A DNA stretch of 64,000 nucleotides from Okeania sp. SIO1I7 (GCA_010672585.1 JAAHGF010000004.1:92831-156830), one strand, 5' to 3'; counted from the first letter of the stretch, positions 50,267-59,335 are shown. The notes: a model not told the origin generated them from the sequence alone. Translations and numbers: made by a program.

Positions 50267-50824
50267 TATAGCAATTCCCAAGAAGGGTGAGCTACAAAAT
50301 TGGTTGGTTTTAGGGAACAGGGAACAGGGAACAGAAGACAAATAAAAGATAGGTTTACCTCAAACTTACTGAGAAAGGCTATACCAACCACTAATATCAA
50401 CAGGACTTACCCACGGATGCTAAATCGAGTGAGGGCAAATGCCATTTGCGCTCCGCAAAGCTCCGAATGACGCCCCTACAGATGGTGCTTTAAAGGTCAA
50501 TTTGCCTAAGTCCCGATCAATTTGATGTGAGGTGGCACACAATTAGGTCGTAGGTTTTAGACGAGTTTTATGTGAGGTGGCACAGAATTATGAAATTTAT
50601 TAACTTATCTGTCTCGATCTACACTCAACCCCGATTAAGATATTATTCTATGCAACTTAGAAATGAATTTGGTATAACAGTCGAAGCAAAGATTAGGACA
50701 CCTCTAAAACTTCATGCATCTTACAAATAGTTTTGAATCTAGCTGTTTGCAGAGTATGACAAACGGAAATGCTGATAGCTATATAACTGTTTACTCAAAA
50801 ATAATTTAACAGAGTCTTATCAAT
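50267..50824. other. 558-bp gap with small dispersed repeats
   Basis: Contains a GGGAACAGGGAACAG short tandem (about 50312-50335), a small element with GGACTTA/TAAGTCC ends (50403-50513), a GCATCAGT-poor GC patch (CTCCGCAAAGCTCCGAATGA), a copy of the GTGAGGTGGCACA/ATTATGAAATTTATTAACTT repeat (50525-50630, partner at 3304-3365) and a degraded family-III piece (50681-50725). No gene is supported. Confidence 0.75.
50403..50513. repeat. Possible small element with GGACTTA/TAAGTCC ends
   Basis: A 111-bp segment begins GGACTTACCC and ends CCTAAGTCC, with GC-rich interior unlike its surroundings. GGACTTACGCAGAGAA appears again at the right window edge (63955), perhaps the start of another member or of an IS. 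Only 7-bp ends match, so support is modest. Confidence 0.4.
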
Positions 50825-53800
50825 ATGGAAAAAGTTGAAATAGTACAGAAACAACCTACACAACTAGCAGCAACTACAGGATTTTTAGACCAAGTAGCAA
50901 TAGAAAATGAAACTGTTTGTTTAAGCGGATGGGTTCTCTCTTTTGAGCCTGAGTCTGTAACTAATTTTAAAGTTTTATTTGGCAGTCAACAATTAGTAGG
51001 ATTTGAATTAACTCAAGGTCTTCCTAGCCCTGGGGTGAAAAAAGCACATCCAAATATTTCTGCTGCTAATAACGCTCGGTTTATTATTAGACTACCAATG
51101 AATAAACAGCAGCAAAAACAATTTAAAGATGCTCTGATTATTTTAATTCCTCTAGTTGCTGACCGTGAAGGAGAACCTTTATTAAATGCTGTTAATCCTG
51201 CATTATCTGCTTTAGTTAAAACACCAGAAGCAAGTAATTTACCAAGCCAAACTCCTCCAGTAGAACTTATTTCTGTTCATGTGCCAAAAGCAGCCGGAAC
51301 AGCTTTCAGACAAGTTTTATTACAAGTTTATGGAACTCAGGGAGTTCTGACAGATAAAACTAATATGTTTGAAGATAATATGCCAGCTACTATTCATTGG
51401 CAGACTAAAGTTATTGAGGGTCATTTTCGCGCTGGTAAATACGATAAATTATTTCCTGATACTAAGAGAATTACATGGTTAAGAGAACCTATCCACAGGT
51501 TAATTTCTGATTACTGTTTTCGCCATATATCTAATCCCACAAAAGATTATCTAAATAAACAAGGTTTACTGAAGTTTGCTCAAAGTAACAGTAATCTTAT
51601 GGCTTATTGTGTGAATGGTAAATCTCTGGATTATTTTGATTTTGTCGGAATTACAGAATATTTTGAAGAGGATTTACTGGCACTCAAAAATCTTCTTGGT
51701 TGGTCAGATTATCAAGTTATTTATCAAAATAGAAATCCTTATCCAGAATATCTTGACTTTCAGAAAGAGGTTTTATCAGACAAAAAATTAATGGATGAAT
51801 TGGCAAGTGCTAATAGTCAAGATATGGAACTTTATGCAGCAGCTTTAAAATTACGAGCTGAAGGAAGAAGGAAGAAGGAAGAAGGAAGAAGGAATGAAGT
51901 TAGAAGTGAACAAAAAGAAGGAATAAGTGACATTAATTTACCAGCAGAAAATATAGTTAATAATCAAGGAAGAAGGGAGAAGGAGGAAGGCAAAAGCCAG
52001 AATTCAGAAGTTAGAAGCGAACAAGAAGTTAGAAGTGATATTAATTTGTCAGTACAAAATATAGTTAAGAAGGAGGAAGGAAAAAGTGCAATTAATTTAC
52101 CTGAAAAAAATGTAGTTGATTTGGAACCATATACAGTGCCAGAAAAAACAAAAATATTAGCAACATTGGGTTCTTTGGATAAGGTAGAATTTGACCGTCA
52201 AGAATTATTACTAATAGGTTGGGTAGTTTCTCGTAATTTAGGAGCAGTAAAAAGCTTTCAATTAACTATTGCAGGTACTGAAATAGAAAATTTTGAAACT
52301 GCCTTAAATTTACCAAGTCCTGATGTGAGAAAATTACATCCGAATCTTCATAATTCTGACAAAGTAAGGTTTCGTATCAAGGCATTTCTTAACCCAGAAC
52401 AAATTTCACAATTCCAAAATGCTGAAATTGTTTTAACTCCCATATTTAAAGATGGTAAAGGTCAGGTTTTATCTAAAGTAAAGGAAGGAAGAGGGAAGAA
52501 GCGGTGCGACCCCGCGTCGGCGAAAGACGCAAGCGGTCGGACCCCGCGTCGCCGACAGGCGCAAGGGAACGCCGACCAAGAGAGGGAATGCGCACCAAGA
52601 GAGGAAGAAGGAAGAAGTAATGAAGTCAGAAGTGAACAGGAAGTTAGAAGTGAGGAAGAAGGCAAAAGTGGAATTGATTTACCAGAAAAAAATGTAGTTG
52701 ATTTGGAGCCATATACAGTGCCAGAAAAAACAAAACCATTAACTTTTTCTGAAGCATCCATAGGTCAAGAACAACCAAAATTCATCCCACCAATTGAACC
52801 AATTACAACAATAGGTCATCTAGATCGAGTAGCAAAAGCCAATCAAAAATTAATTATATCTGGATGGGTAGGTTCTTACAATTTTGGTTCTGTAGAAAGC
52901 TTTAAAGTTTTCATCGGCAGTCAAGAATTTACTTCTTTTGAACAAAAATTAGGTCTACCTAGCCCAGATGTAGCAAAAGTTAGGACTCAGCTTAATAATG
53001 CTGAAAATGCTAGATTTAGTCTGGAAATACCCTTGACAAAGGCAGAACTTCAAAACTGCCAAAATACTCTCATTACTCTGACTCCAATATTTCAAGGAAA
53101 AGAGGGAGAAATTCTGTTTCAACTATTTAATCCATCCCTGCCAATTCCTGAAGATAAATATATAGAAGGAAAAGCAATTAACTTTATCCAAAGAAGCTGC
53201 AAATTTTTAGGCGACTTTATCCAAAGAGTAGGTCTTCAACCCACTGCTGAAGTTTTGGAAATTGGCTGCGGAGTCGGTAATATTGCTTATGGTCTAGCCT
53301 ATTATTTAAAATCTCCAGGTCGTTATGAAGGGAATGACTTTTCTGAGGAATTAATATCTTGGGCAAAGCAAAATATTAGCAGCCACAAACCACATTTCAA
53401 TTTCCGTCAGATAGACTCAGATTTGAAACTTCCCTACGACGACAAAAGTTTTGATTTTGTCTTTATCGGTTCCAGATTTACTCAGGTCAGTGGAAAGGAA
53501 ATTCGTAATTATTTAGATGAAATTTATCGAGTTTTAAAACCAGATGGTCGTTTCTTATTCCAATGTTTTTTAGTTAACCACGAGTCAGAACAATTAATAT
53601 CTGAAGGCAAGAGTTCTCAACCTCTTGTTCATAAAGTTCAGGAAGGTTTTACTAAAGACCTAAATTCACCAGAAAAAGGGATGGGTTTTCTGGAGTCTTT
53701 ATTGTTGGAGTGGGCAATTAATGCTGGTTTTAATGTATTAGGAAAATATTATGGTTCTTGGTGTGGACGAGTTGGTAAGAGAAGTTATCCAGATATGGTA

Positions 53801-56320
53801 ATTCTGGAGAAGGAAGAAGTCAGAGTAAATAAGGAAAAAATTGATAGTTTGCTTAAAGAAGAAGCAGAAAATAAGCAGTCAGAAATTTTACAAGACTTGG
53901 AAAAAATAGATAGCGATCGCTCTTCCGAAGAAGTCAGAGTAAATAAGGAAAAAATTGATAGTTTGGTTAGAGAAGAAGCAGAAAGTAAGCAGTCAGAAAA
54001 TTTACAAGACTTGGAAAAAATAGATAGCGATCGCTCTGAGGTTTTGCAGAATAATTTACCATCAGAATCTACTTTAAAAATTACTCCTGAATCTAAGTCT
54101 TCTGCCTCTCCTTTACTGGTGGAAATAATGGCAGATTTGGAGAAATCGCAAATAGAAATCCAAGAAATTCAAGCGGATCTAGAAAAGTTCAAATCTCAAA
54201 AGGAAGATATTCCTGCCAAGAGTCTATTTCCTGTAGAACCAGATATTTCAACTACAGCTAAAAAAAAACTTCTGACTAAACCTTTAGAAGAAGTTACTCA
54301 AAAGTCAAAACTTCCTACCCTTCCGCCCAAAAAAAAACAGGAATTATTGGGTTTATCCGGAGTAACAGTTGAAAATTTTTGGGAAATTATTTTAGTAGAA
54401 GGAAGGAGGAAGAAGGAAGAAGGAAGAGGGGATTTTTCTGATATAGAAGGAAGAAGGAAGAAGGAAGAAGGAAGAAGGGATTTTTCTGATATAGAAGGAA
54501 GGAGTAAGAAGGAAGAAGGAAGAAGGGATTTTTCTGATATAGAAGGAAGAAGGAAGAAGGAAGAAGGAAGAAGGGATTTTTCTGATATAGAAGGAAGGAG
54601 TAAGAAGGAAGAAGGAAGAAGGGATTTTTCTGAATCTTTGATAGAAGGAAGAAGGAAGAAGGAAGAAGGAAGAAGGGATTTTTCTGATATAGAAGGAAGG
54701 AGTAAGAAGGAAGAAGGAAGAAGGGATTTTTCTGAATCTTTGATAGAAGGAAGAAGAGATGACTCTAAACCTTCTATTAGTATTCTTACTCCAACCTGGA
54801 ATTCATCTTTAGATTGGTTTGTGGAAACTGTTTTAAGTGTTCTTAACCAATCTATCCCTAACTGGGAATGGTGTATTGTTGATGATGGCTCGAAACAACC
54901 AGAAATTAGAAATGTACTTGCAGGTTTAGCAGAAAAAGAACCGAGAATTAAAGTTCTACTTTCAGAAGATAATGGCGGAATTAGTGCTGCTACAAATAAA
55001 GCTCTAAATATGGCTACAGGAGAATATATTTGTTTATTAGACCATGATGATACTTTGGCTCCCACAGCATTAGAAGATAGTCTGAATAAACTGGCAGAAG
55101 GATTCGATGTAGTTTATTCCGATGAAGATAAAATTGATTTTTCTGGATTAAATTATATCGTTCCATTCTTTAAACCTGACTGGTCTCCTGAATATTTTCG
55201 TGGTGTTATGTATGTTGGTCATTTATTATGTGTCCGTCGAGAAATAGCTTTAGCTGCGGGTGGTTTTAAGAGTGAATTTGATGGAGTACAAGACTATGAG
55301 TTTATATTACGAGTTTCCGAACAAACTAATAAAATTGCTCATATTTCTCGACACCTTTATCATTGGCGACAAGTTAAAGGAAGTATTTCCGGAGATGCCG
55401 ATGCTAAAGCAGGTATTGAAGTAGTACAACAAGCTGCTGTTAACTCTCATTTACAAAGGATTGGTTTGGCAGCAAAAGCAGAACCAGGTTTAGGTAAACA
55501 TCGGATAAATATTAATCCTTTATCTAGAAATAATCATCCTTTGATTAGTCTAATTATTGCTGCTCCTAATATTTCAGAAAATCTCGATCAATGGTCGAAA
55601 AATCTTTTGTCTGTTTCAACTTATCCGAAAAATGAAGTGATTTTAGTTGGTGGAGAAAAAACAGAAAATATTATCCAAAATTCTGAGGTAAAAGTTTTAA
55701 GTCTATCAGGGCAATTTAATTATTCTCGTGCTTATAATCTAGCTGCCAAAACTGCCCAAGGAGAATATTTTATTTTCCTCAATACTAATTTAGAAGTTGT
55801 TACTGAAGATTGGCAACGACATCTTTTATATTACGCCGAACAATCTGATATTGGTGTAGTGGGAGGACTATTAATTTTCCCAGATGGAATTGTTGAACAC
55901 GCAGGCATTATATTAGGAAAATCTGGAAAAGTTGATTATGTAATGCGAGGTTTTCCCTCTAACCATGATGGTTATGCAGGTTCTTTAGTTTGCGCAAGAG
56001 AAGTATCTGCTGTAAGTCGAGATTGTTTGATGGTGAGTAGGCAAAATTTTGAAATGGTTGGAGGTTTTAATGAACATTTTTTCTCTGATTATCAAGATGT
56101 TGATTTGTGTTTGAAGTTGAGGAAAAATGGCAAGCGAATAGTATTTACCCCTCGTAGTGTTTTAATTAATCATCAATCAGAAAAACACAGACAAAGAAAT
56201 TATGATGTGGTTGACTATATGTTGCTATTAGACCAACAGCAAATTTATATGGATTTGGGCGACCCATATTACAATCTAAATTTTGATATTCAACGTAACG
56301 ATTACACTGTCGTTTTGTAG
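50825..56320 (+). CDS. Giant modular enzyme: sulfotransferase, three GW modules, methyltransferase and two GT2 domains
   Basis: Order in 1831 aa: GW module 1 (about 17-130); sulfotransferase (about 143-340, VHVPKAAGTAFRQVLLQVYG, ITWLREPIHRLISDY); repeat-derived linker; GW module 2 (about 443-553); linker with a GC-rich insert; GW module 3 (about 660-775); class I methyltransferase (about 783-995, VLEIGCGVGNIAYGLAYYL, YYGSWCGR); a helical region with a 38-aa direct duplication (about 998-1073); seven 16-18-aa repeats of EGRRKKEEGRRDFSDI type (about 1192-1312); GT2 domain 1 (about 1315-1500, ILTPTWNSSLDWF, CIVDDGS, LLDHDDT); GT2 domain 2 (about 1571-1831, FIFLNTNLEVV, DYQDVDLCLKLRKNG), whose DxD position reads NTN. 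It probably couples glycan extension, methylation and sulfation. There is no signal peptide. Confidence 0.9.
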   Translation: MEKVEIVQKQPTQLAATTGFLDQVAIENETVCLSGWVLSFEPESVTNFKVLFGSQQLVGFELTQGLPSPGVKKAHPNISAANNARFIIRLPMNKQQQKQFKDALIILIPLVADREGEPLLNAVNPALSALVKTPEASNLPSQTPPVELISVHVPKAAGTAFRQVLLQVYGTQGVLTDKTNMFEDNMPATIHWQTKVIEGHFRAGKYDKLFPDTKRITWLREPIHRLISDYCFRHISNPTKDYLNKQGLLKFAQSNSNLMAYCVNGKSLDYFDFVGITEYFEEDLLALKNLLGWSDYQVIYQNRNPYPEYLDFQKEVLSDKKLMDELASANSQDMELYAAALKLRAEGRRKKEEGRRNEVRSEQKEGISDINLPAENIVNNQGRREKEEGKSQNSEVRSEQEVRSDINLSVQNIVKKEEGKSAINLPEKNVVDLEPYTVPEKTKILATLGSLDKVEFDRQELLLIGWVVSRNLGAVKSFQLTIAGTEIENFETALNLPSPDVRKLHPNLHNSDKVRFRIKAFLNPEQISQFQNAEIVLTPIFKDGKGQVLSKVKEGRGKKRCDPASAKDASGRTPRRRQAQGNADQERECAPREEEGRSNEVRSEQEVRSEEEGKSGIDLPEKNVVDLEPYTVPEKTKPLTFSEASIGQEQPKFIPPIEPITTIGHLDRVAKANQKLIISGWVGSYNFGSVESFKVFIGSQEFTSFEQKLGLPSPDVAKVRTQLNNAENARFSLEIPLTKAELQNCQNTLITLTPIFQGKEGEILFQLFNPSLPIPEDKYIEGKAINFIQRSCKFLGDFIQRVGLQPTAEVLEIGCGVGNIAYGLAYYLKSPGRYEGNDFSEELISWAKQNISSHKPHFNFRQIDSDLKLPYDDKSFDFVFIGSRFTQVSGKEIRNYLDEIYRVLKPDGRFLFQCFLVNHESEQLISEGKSSQPLVHKVQEGFTKDLNSPEKGMGFLESLLLEWAINAGFNVLGKYYGSWCGRVGKRSYPDMVILEKEEVRVNKEKIDSLLKEEAENKQSEILQDLEKIDSDRSSEEVRVNKEKIDSLVREEAESKQSENLQDLEKIDSDRSEVLQNNLPSESTLKITPESKSSASPLLVEIMADLEKSQIEIQEIQADLEKFKSQKEDIPAKSLFPVEPDISTTAKKKLLTKPLEEVTQKSKLPTLPPKKKQELLGLSGVTVENFWEIILVEGRRKKEEGRGDFSDIEGRRKKEEGRRDFSDIEGRSKKEEGRRDFSDIEGRRKKEEGRRDFSDIEGRSKKEEGRRDFSESLIEGRRKKEEGRRDFSDIEGRSKKEEGRRDFSESLIEGRRDDSKPSISILTPTWNSSLDWFVETVLSVLNQSIPNWEWCIVDDGSKQPEIRNVLAGLAEKEPRIKVLLSEDNGGISAATNKALNMATGEYICLLDHDDTLAPTALEDSLNKLAEGFDVVYSDEDKIDFSGLNYIVPFFKPDWSPEYFRGVMYVGHLLCVRREIALAAGGFKSEFDGVQDYEFILRVSEQTNKIAHISRHLYHWRQVKGSISGDADAKAGIEVVQQAAVNSHLQRIGLAAKAEPGLGKHRININPLSRNNHPLISLIIAAPNISENLDQWSKNLLSVSTYPKNEVILVGGEKTENIIQNSEVKVLSLSGQFNYSRAYNLAAKTAQGEYFIFLNTNLEVVTEDWQRHLLYYAEQSDIGVVGGLLIFPDGIVEHAGIILGKSGKVDYVMRGFPSNHDGYAGSLVCAREVSAVSRDCLMVSRQNFEMVGGFNEHFFSDYQDVDLCLKLRKNGKRIVFTPRSVLINHQSEKHRQRNYDVVDYMLLLDQQQIYMDLGDPYYNLNFDIQRNDYTVVL
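52493..52612. repeat. GC-rich repeat insert inside the coding sequence
   Basis: A roughly 110-bp block (GCGGTGCGACCCCGCGTCGG and on) with base composition unlike the surrounding AT-rich gene is read in frame as KKRCDPASAKDASGRTPRRR and so on, between two GRKK/EEGR heptamer stretches. The same GCGGTGCGACCCCGCG core is intergenic at about 3611 and inverted at about 46025. Confidence 0.85.
53816..54043 (+). repeat. In-frame 114-bp direct duplication
   Basis: Two adjacent copies (53816-53929, 53930-54043) encode VRVNKEKIDSLLKEEAENKQ and VRVNKEKIDSLVREEAESKQ. Each ends with a HIP1-containing IDSDRS segment. Confidence 0.9.
54400..54755 (+). repeat. In-frame minisatellite of about 48 bp, seven units
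   Basis: Each unit joins a GGAAGAA heptamer tract to GGGATTTTTCTGATATA or GGGATTTTTCTGAATCTTTG. Translated, the units are IEGRRKKEEGRRDFSD with R/S alternation and two longer FSESL variants. All unit lengths are multiples of three. The antisense frame is also open (54298-55065), an artefact. Confidence 0.95.
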
Positions 56321-56335
56321 TTGTAAACCTACTTT

Positions 56336-56815
56336 TTATTCATCAGTTAAAACCCATTTGTTCTCAATTTTGAAAACCCCCTCTTTATAATCAACCATTG
56401 TGACTGCTGCCAAGGTTTCAATCCAAACCGTGGCACCACAACTATGAGGTTTATTTGCTCGGTACACAATCCGACAGGGACCATGAATTTCAGCTTCATG
56501 GCCGGTTGCTAAATTTTCTGTGCCTTCTTTGACCGAAAGAATTGTCAAATCAGTATTTTTTTTGGTTGTATTGATTCCAATGTGGTTGCGATTGAAGTGA
56601 ACAGTGTTCTTGCCAGAACGCTTATGGGAACACCAACGTGGTTTCGGACCTTTTCTTCTGCGATGTATTCTTGGCATTCCTTCATGCAAGGGAATTACCC
56701 AAACTCGATTATTGATTTTTCTGGCCCCTTGTATGCGGCCTTCTTTAAGCAAGACTCGAACTCTTTGAGTAGATATACTTAAAAGACTTGCTGCTTCTGT
56801 GGTGCTTACAAACAT
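56336..56815 (-). CDS. Helix-turn-helix (excisionase/MerR-like) DNA-binding protein
   Basis: The first roughly 55 of 159 residues (STTEAASLLSISTQRVRVLL, KEGRIQGARKINNRVWVIPL) are an excisionase-family HTH: a helix-turn-helix followed by a winged VWVIP strand. A basic linker follows (PRIHRRRKGPKPRWC, NTVHFNRNHIGINTTKKN). The C-terminal 80 residues (GHEAEIHGPCRIVYRANKPH, CGATVWIETLAAVTMVDYKE) look like a small beta domain I do not recognise. A perfect 17-bp palindrome lies 11 bp upstream of its ATG, suggesting autoregulation. Its end lies 15 bp from the stop of the giant 50825-56320 gene, convergent. It may regulate a neighbour or a defence-type gene. The target is unknown. Confidence 0.75.
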   Translation of the reverse strand: MFVSTTEAASLLSISTQRVRVLLKEGRIQGARKINNRVWVIPLHEGMPRIHRRRKGPKPRWCSHKRSGKNTVHFNRNHIGINTTKKNTDLTILSVKEGTENLATGHEAEIHGPCRIVYRANKPHSCGATVWIETLAAVTMVDYKEGVFKIENKWVLTDE

Positions 56816-57138
56816 GATTTCTTTTATTGCGACTGTCGCAATAGTACATTAGATAGCTGAAATTGTAGTTAGTGGGAAGAAATTTACTGGAGATATGGGA
56901 GTGTGAAAAATGAGAAAATGATTTTCCAGATAGATTATAGATACTCGCAGCTTAAAATCTGTGGCCCAAGGTAGATGATAGAATAGAGAGTAGTTTGATT
57001 TGATTTGGTGTCAGATGAATCGGCAGCAAATTGAATGAGTTCGATGCCCATTAAATTTGCAAACATCCCAGCAGAAGCTTTCGCCCTAGTTGAAAAACTT
57101 GCATGATTATCTTGCAATAACCCCGGAAATTTTCCACC
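56816..57138. other. Upstream region of the HTH gene and left edge of the tnpB relic
   Basis: Holds the operator-like palindrome at 56826-56842 and a TACTAT -10-like box just beyond it (minus strand). A 73-codon minus-strand frame at 56935-57156 (HGGKFPGLLQDNHASFSTRA, GMFANLMGIELIQFA) has some protein-like character but crosses the tnpB start. It could be a gene fragment cut by the element. Confidence 0.45.
56826..56842. promoter_or_regulatory. Perfect palindromic operator candidate of the HTH gene
   Basis: ATTGCGAC-T-GTCGCAAT, two 8-bp half sites around one base. On the minus strand it lies between a TACTAT -10-like hexamer and the ATG of the HTH gene, where a bound dimer would block transcription. 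Confidence 0.6.
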
Positions 57139-58068
57139 ATGCACACTGCCTACCAATATAAATTAAGGCCCAAGAAAGAGCAAATAGCCACAATAGAAAT
57201 GTGGTTGGAATTGTTGCGTCGGCAGTACAACTATAGGTTAGGTGAAAGATTCTCATGGTGGTCAGAAAGCCGTTGTCCAGTTAACGCCTGTCCCTTGGTG
57301 ATGCCAATTCCTCAACTAAGAGATAATCCAAATTATTACTCTCAAAAAAAAGATTTGGTCAATACCAAAGACAAATTTCCGGAATACAAGCTAATTCATT
57401 CTCAGGTTTTGCAAGACTGCATAAAACGGGTAAAACTTGCCTTTGATAGATGGTTGAAAGCCGACAAAAATGGACAGAAATTAGGAAAGCCAAGATTTAA
57501 AGGAAAAGGACGTTATCGCAGTTTTACTTATCCTCAAATCAAACTTGATTGTATTGAAGGAAATCAAATTAATTTGCCCAAAATAGGAAAGGTAAAGTTA
57601 ATTCAGCATCGTCCAATACCAGAAGGTTTTATAATTAAAACAGTGACGATTAGTCGTAAAGCTGATGGTTATTATGTGACTTTATCCCTAGAAGACAAAT
57701 CAGTTCCAGCTTTGACTTTTAATGTTGAACCTACATTAAAAAACACTCTGGGAATCGATATGGGACTGAAGGAATTCTTAGTAACAAGTGAAGGAGAATC
57801 TGTCCCCATACCTCAATATTATAGAAAATCTCAGAAGCGATTAAAGACTCTACAAAAACGTTTATCTCGAAAGAAAAAAGGAAGTAAAAGGAGGCTAAAA
57901 GCTGTTAAAGCTGTAGCCAAACAACATAAAAAGGTAGCCGATAAACGTAAAGATTTTCATTTTAAAACAGCTAATGAATTGTTATCAAAAGCGAATGTTA
58001 TCGCCCATGAAAACTTATATTACTACCTTTATTATCACTCCAGTAAAAGTCTAGATATCTTCCACTAG
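57139..58068 (+). pseudogene. tnpB: C-terminally truncated TnpB
   Basis: The first 290 or so residues are a normal IS605-type TnpB: YQYKLRPKKEQIATIEMWLE, GKPRFKGKGRYRSFTYPQ, and RuvC I GIDMGLKEFLV. The frame runs through the basic helices (KRLSRKKKGSKRRLKAVKAV) to VIAHENL, exactly at the second RuvC acidic motif, then departs into YYYLYYHSSKSLD. The zinc ribbon and third catalytic Asp are missing, so it cannot cut DNA. The break at about 58015 coincides with the 3' end of the secreted-protein gene on the other strand. No right-end hairpin follows. Confidence 0.88.
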
Positions 58069-58390
58069 CTTCGCTCTCTCTAGCCATTTGTAAAAATTCT
58101 GGTCGGTTAAGACCATGACCAGGATAAGTAGAGTAAACAACAAAAGTGCTTGGTGCTTTACCAGTTTTATCATCAAATACTCTAGCAACCGCTAAGTCAT
58201 GACCTTTCAAAACACCATAGTTTTCTGTACAAATATCGATAGAAATTACTCTGGCTTTCAAAGGACCTCCAGCATAAGCAGAAATTGCTGATAAGAAAGT
58301 TACAGCAGATGTAGCAGCAACAGTTAAAGTTAGAGAACGAACCAAGCTTTTTTTTGTTGAATTGATAAATTCTGTAATTACTTTTGACAT
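57998..58390 (-). CDS. Small secreted protein of unknown function
   Basis: The 130-aa protein begins with a Sec signal peptide: a basic n-region (STKKSLVRSL), a hydrophobic core (TLTVAATSAVTFLSAI) and a likely cleavage after SAYA near residue 40. The mature roughly 90 residues (RVISIDICTENYGVLKGHDL, YSTYPGHGLNRPEFLQMARE) form no family I know. The last residues NISFHGR and the stop are read from inside the tnpB relic. The natural C-terminus may therefore have been replaced when the element was truncated. It is divergent from the 58582 gene, so both promoters share 58391-58581. Confidence 0.7.
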   Translation of the reverse strand: MSKVITEFINSTKKSLVRSLTLTVAATSAVTFLSAISAYAGGPLKARVISIDICTENYGVLKGHDLAVARVFDDKTGKAPSTFVVYSTYPGHGLNRPEFLQMARESEASGRYLDFYWSDNKGSNISFHGR

Positions 58391-58581
58391 TTTATTTCCT
58401 CATTTATTTACTCTTTTTGCCCTGTAATTAACCATCTCATACAATTCTAATTCGCTCATTTTCACATCCACAAGTCGGAAAAGGACGGATAAAGACGGAG
58501 ATTTTGTTAAGAAAATATAAAAAGGACGGAGAAAGAAGGATAATAGCGGATAAGCTTTTCAGAAAAATTAATTCTAAGACA

Positions 58582-59112
58582 ATGGACTGGCAAACAGTTT
58601 TAAATTCAATTGATGAGTTAGTCTTTCAGCAAACTGGAAAACACCTAAATAATCTACAAATGGGAATTTTGAAAGGTGTTCTGAATAACGAAAAATATAG
58701 AGAAATTGCAGAACAATATAAATGTTCTAATGGTCATGTTAAGGATGAAGGATACGAACTCTGGCAAATTTTATCAGAGATTTTTGGGCAGAAGTTAAAT
58801 AAGTCAAATTTTATTGCTACAGTCGAACGTTTAGGATTTGCAAATTATCATTCTCGGTTATTTAATCCAGTGCAAATTGGTAGTCTCAATCTTTGCTCTA
58901 ATTCCGAAACAGCAGAATTAGAAAATAGTTATGTTGCAAATACTCAGTCAAATTACAAAAAGACAACTTCTTGCCAACCCATCGTTGAAAATGTCTTATA
59001 CAAAACTAAATTAAATACTGTTTCTAAATTAATCAAACTCGGTTTAACCGCAGAGCAAATTGCTGAAGCGGTAGATTTACCATTAAATGAAGTACAACAA
59101 CTAATGGAGTAA
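58582..59112 (+). CDS. Stand-alone vMAP-type N-terminal HTH protein
   Basis: From ATG 58582 (176 aa) the first 95 residues match the helical vWA-MoxR-associated (vMAP) N-terminal domain that usually precedes NB-ARC or other STAND ATPases: LQMGILKGVLNNEKYREIAE then QYKCSNGHVKDEGYELWQIL and GQKLNKSNFIATVERLG. No ATPase follows. Instead comes a polar linker and a C-terminal helix-turn-helix-like end (LIKLGLTAEQIAEAVDLPLN, EVQQLM) seen at the end of other cyanobacterial proteins. The alternative TTG start at 58504 would add a basic stretch without domain support. It could be an adaptor in a signalling or defence network, or a remnant. Confidence 0.75.
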   Translation: MDWQTVLNSIDELVFQQTGKHLNNLQMGILKGVLNNEKYREIAEQYKCSNGHVKDEGYELWQILSEIFGQKLNKSNFIATVERLGFANYHSRLFNPVQIGSLNLCSNSETAELENSYVANTQSNYKKTTSCQPIVENVLYKTKLNTVSKLIKLGLTAEQIAEAVDLPLNEVQQLME

Positions 59113-59335
59113 ATTTGTCAGTATGATAAGTCAGACAAGTTTAGCGATCGCCTCTGGTTCATTTAAAATCTTTTTATCAGGACTTCTCTCCTCACCCCCC
59201 TTTTTTTAAGAGTGAGTAGTATAAAATTTTATGTTTACTTGAGTAGGATAAACAATAAAAGCTGACGGCTGATAGCTAATTAGCTTATTGACTTACAATT
59301 ACTAAAAAATCACATATTCTAAAGATATAGTTTTG

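Noticed and set aside
54298-55065. Antisense 255-aa frame
   Set aside because: The reverse complement of GGAAGAA tracts is stop-free (LLPSSFF). The frame is a shadow of the minisatellite and GT2 domain.
56935-57156. 73-aa minus-strand gene
   Set aside because: Some protein-like composition, but no ribosome site, it overlaps the tnpB start, and no family is recognised. Mentioned only in the gap entry.
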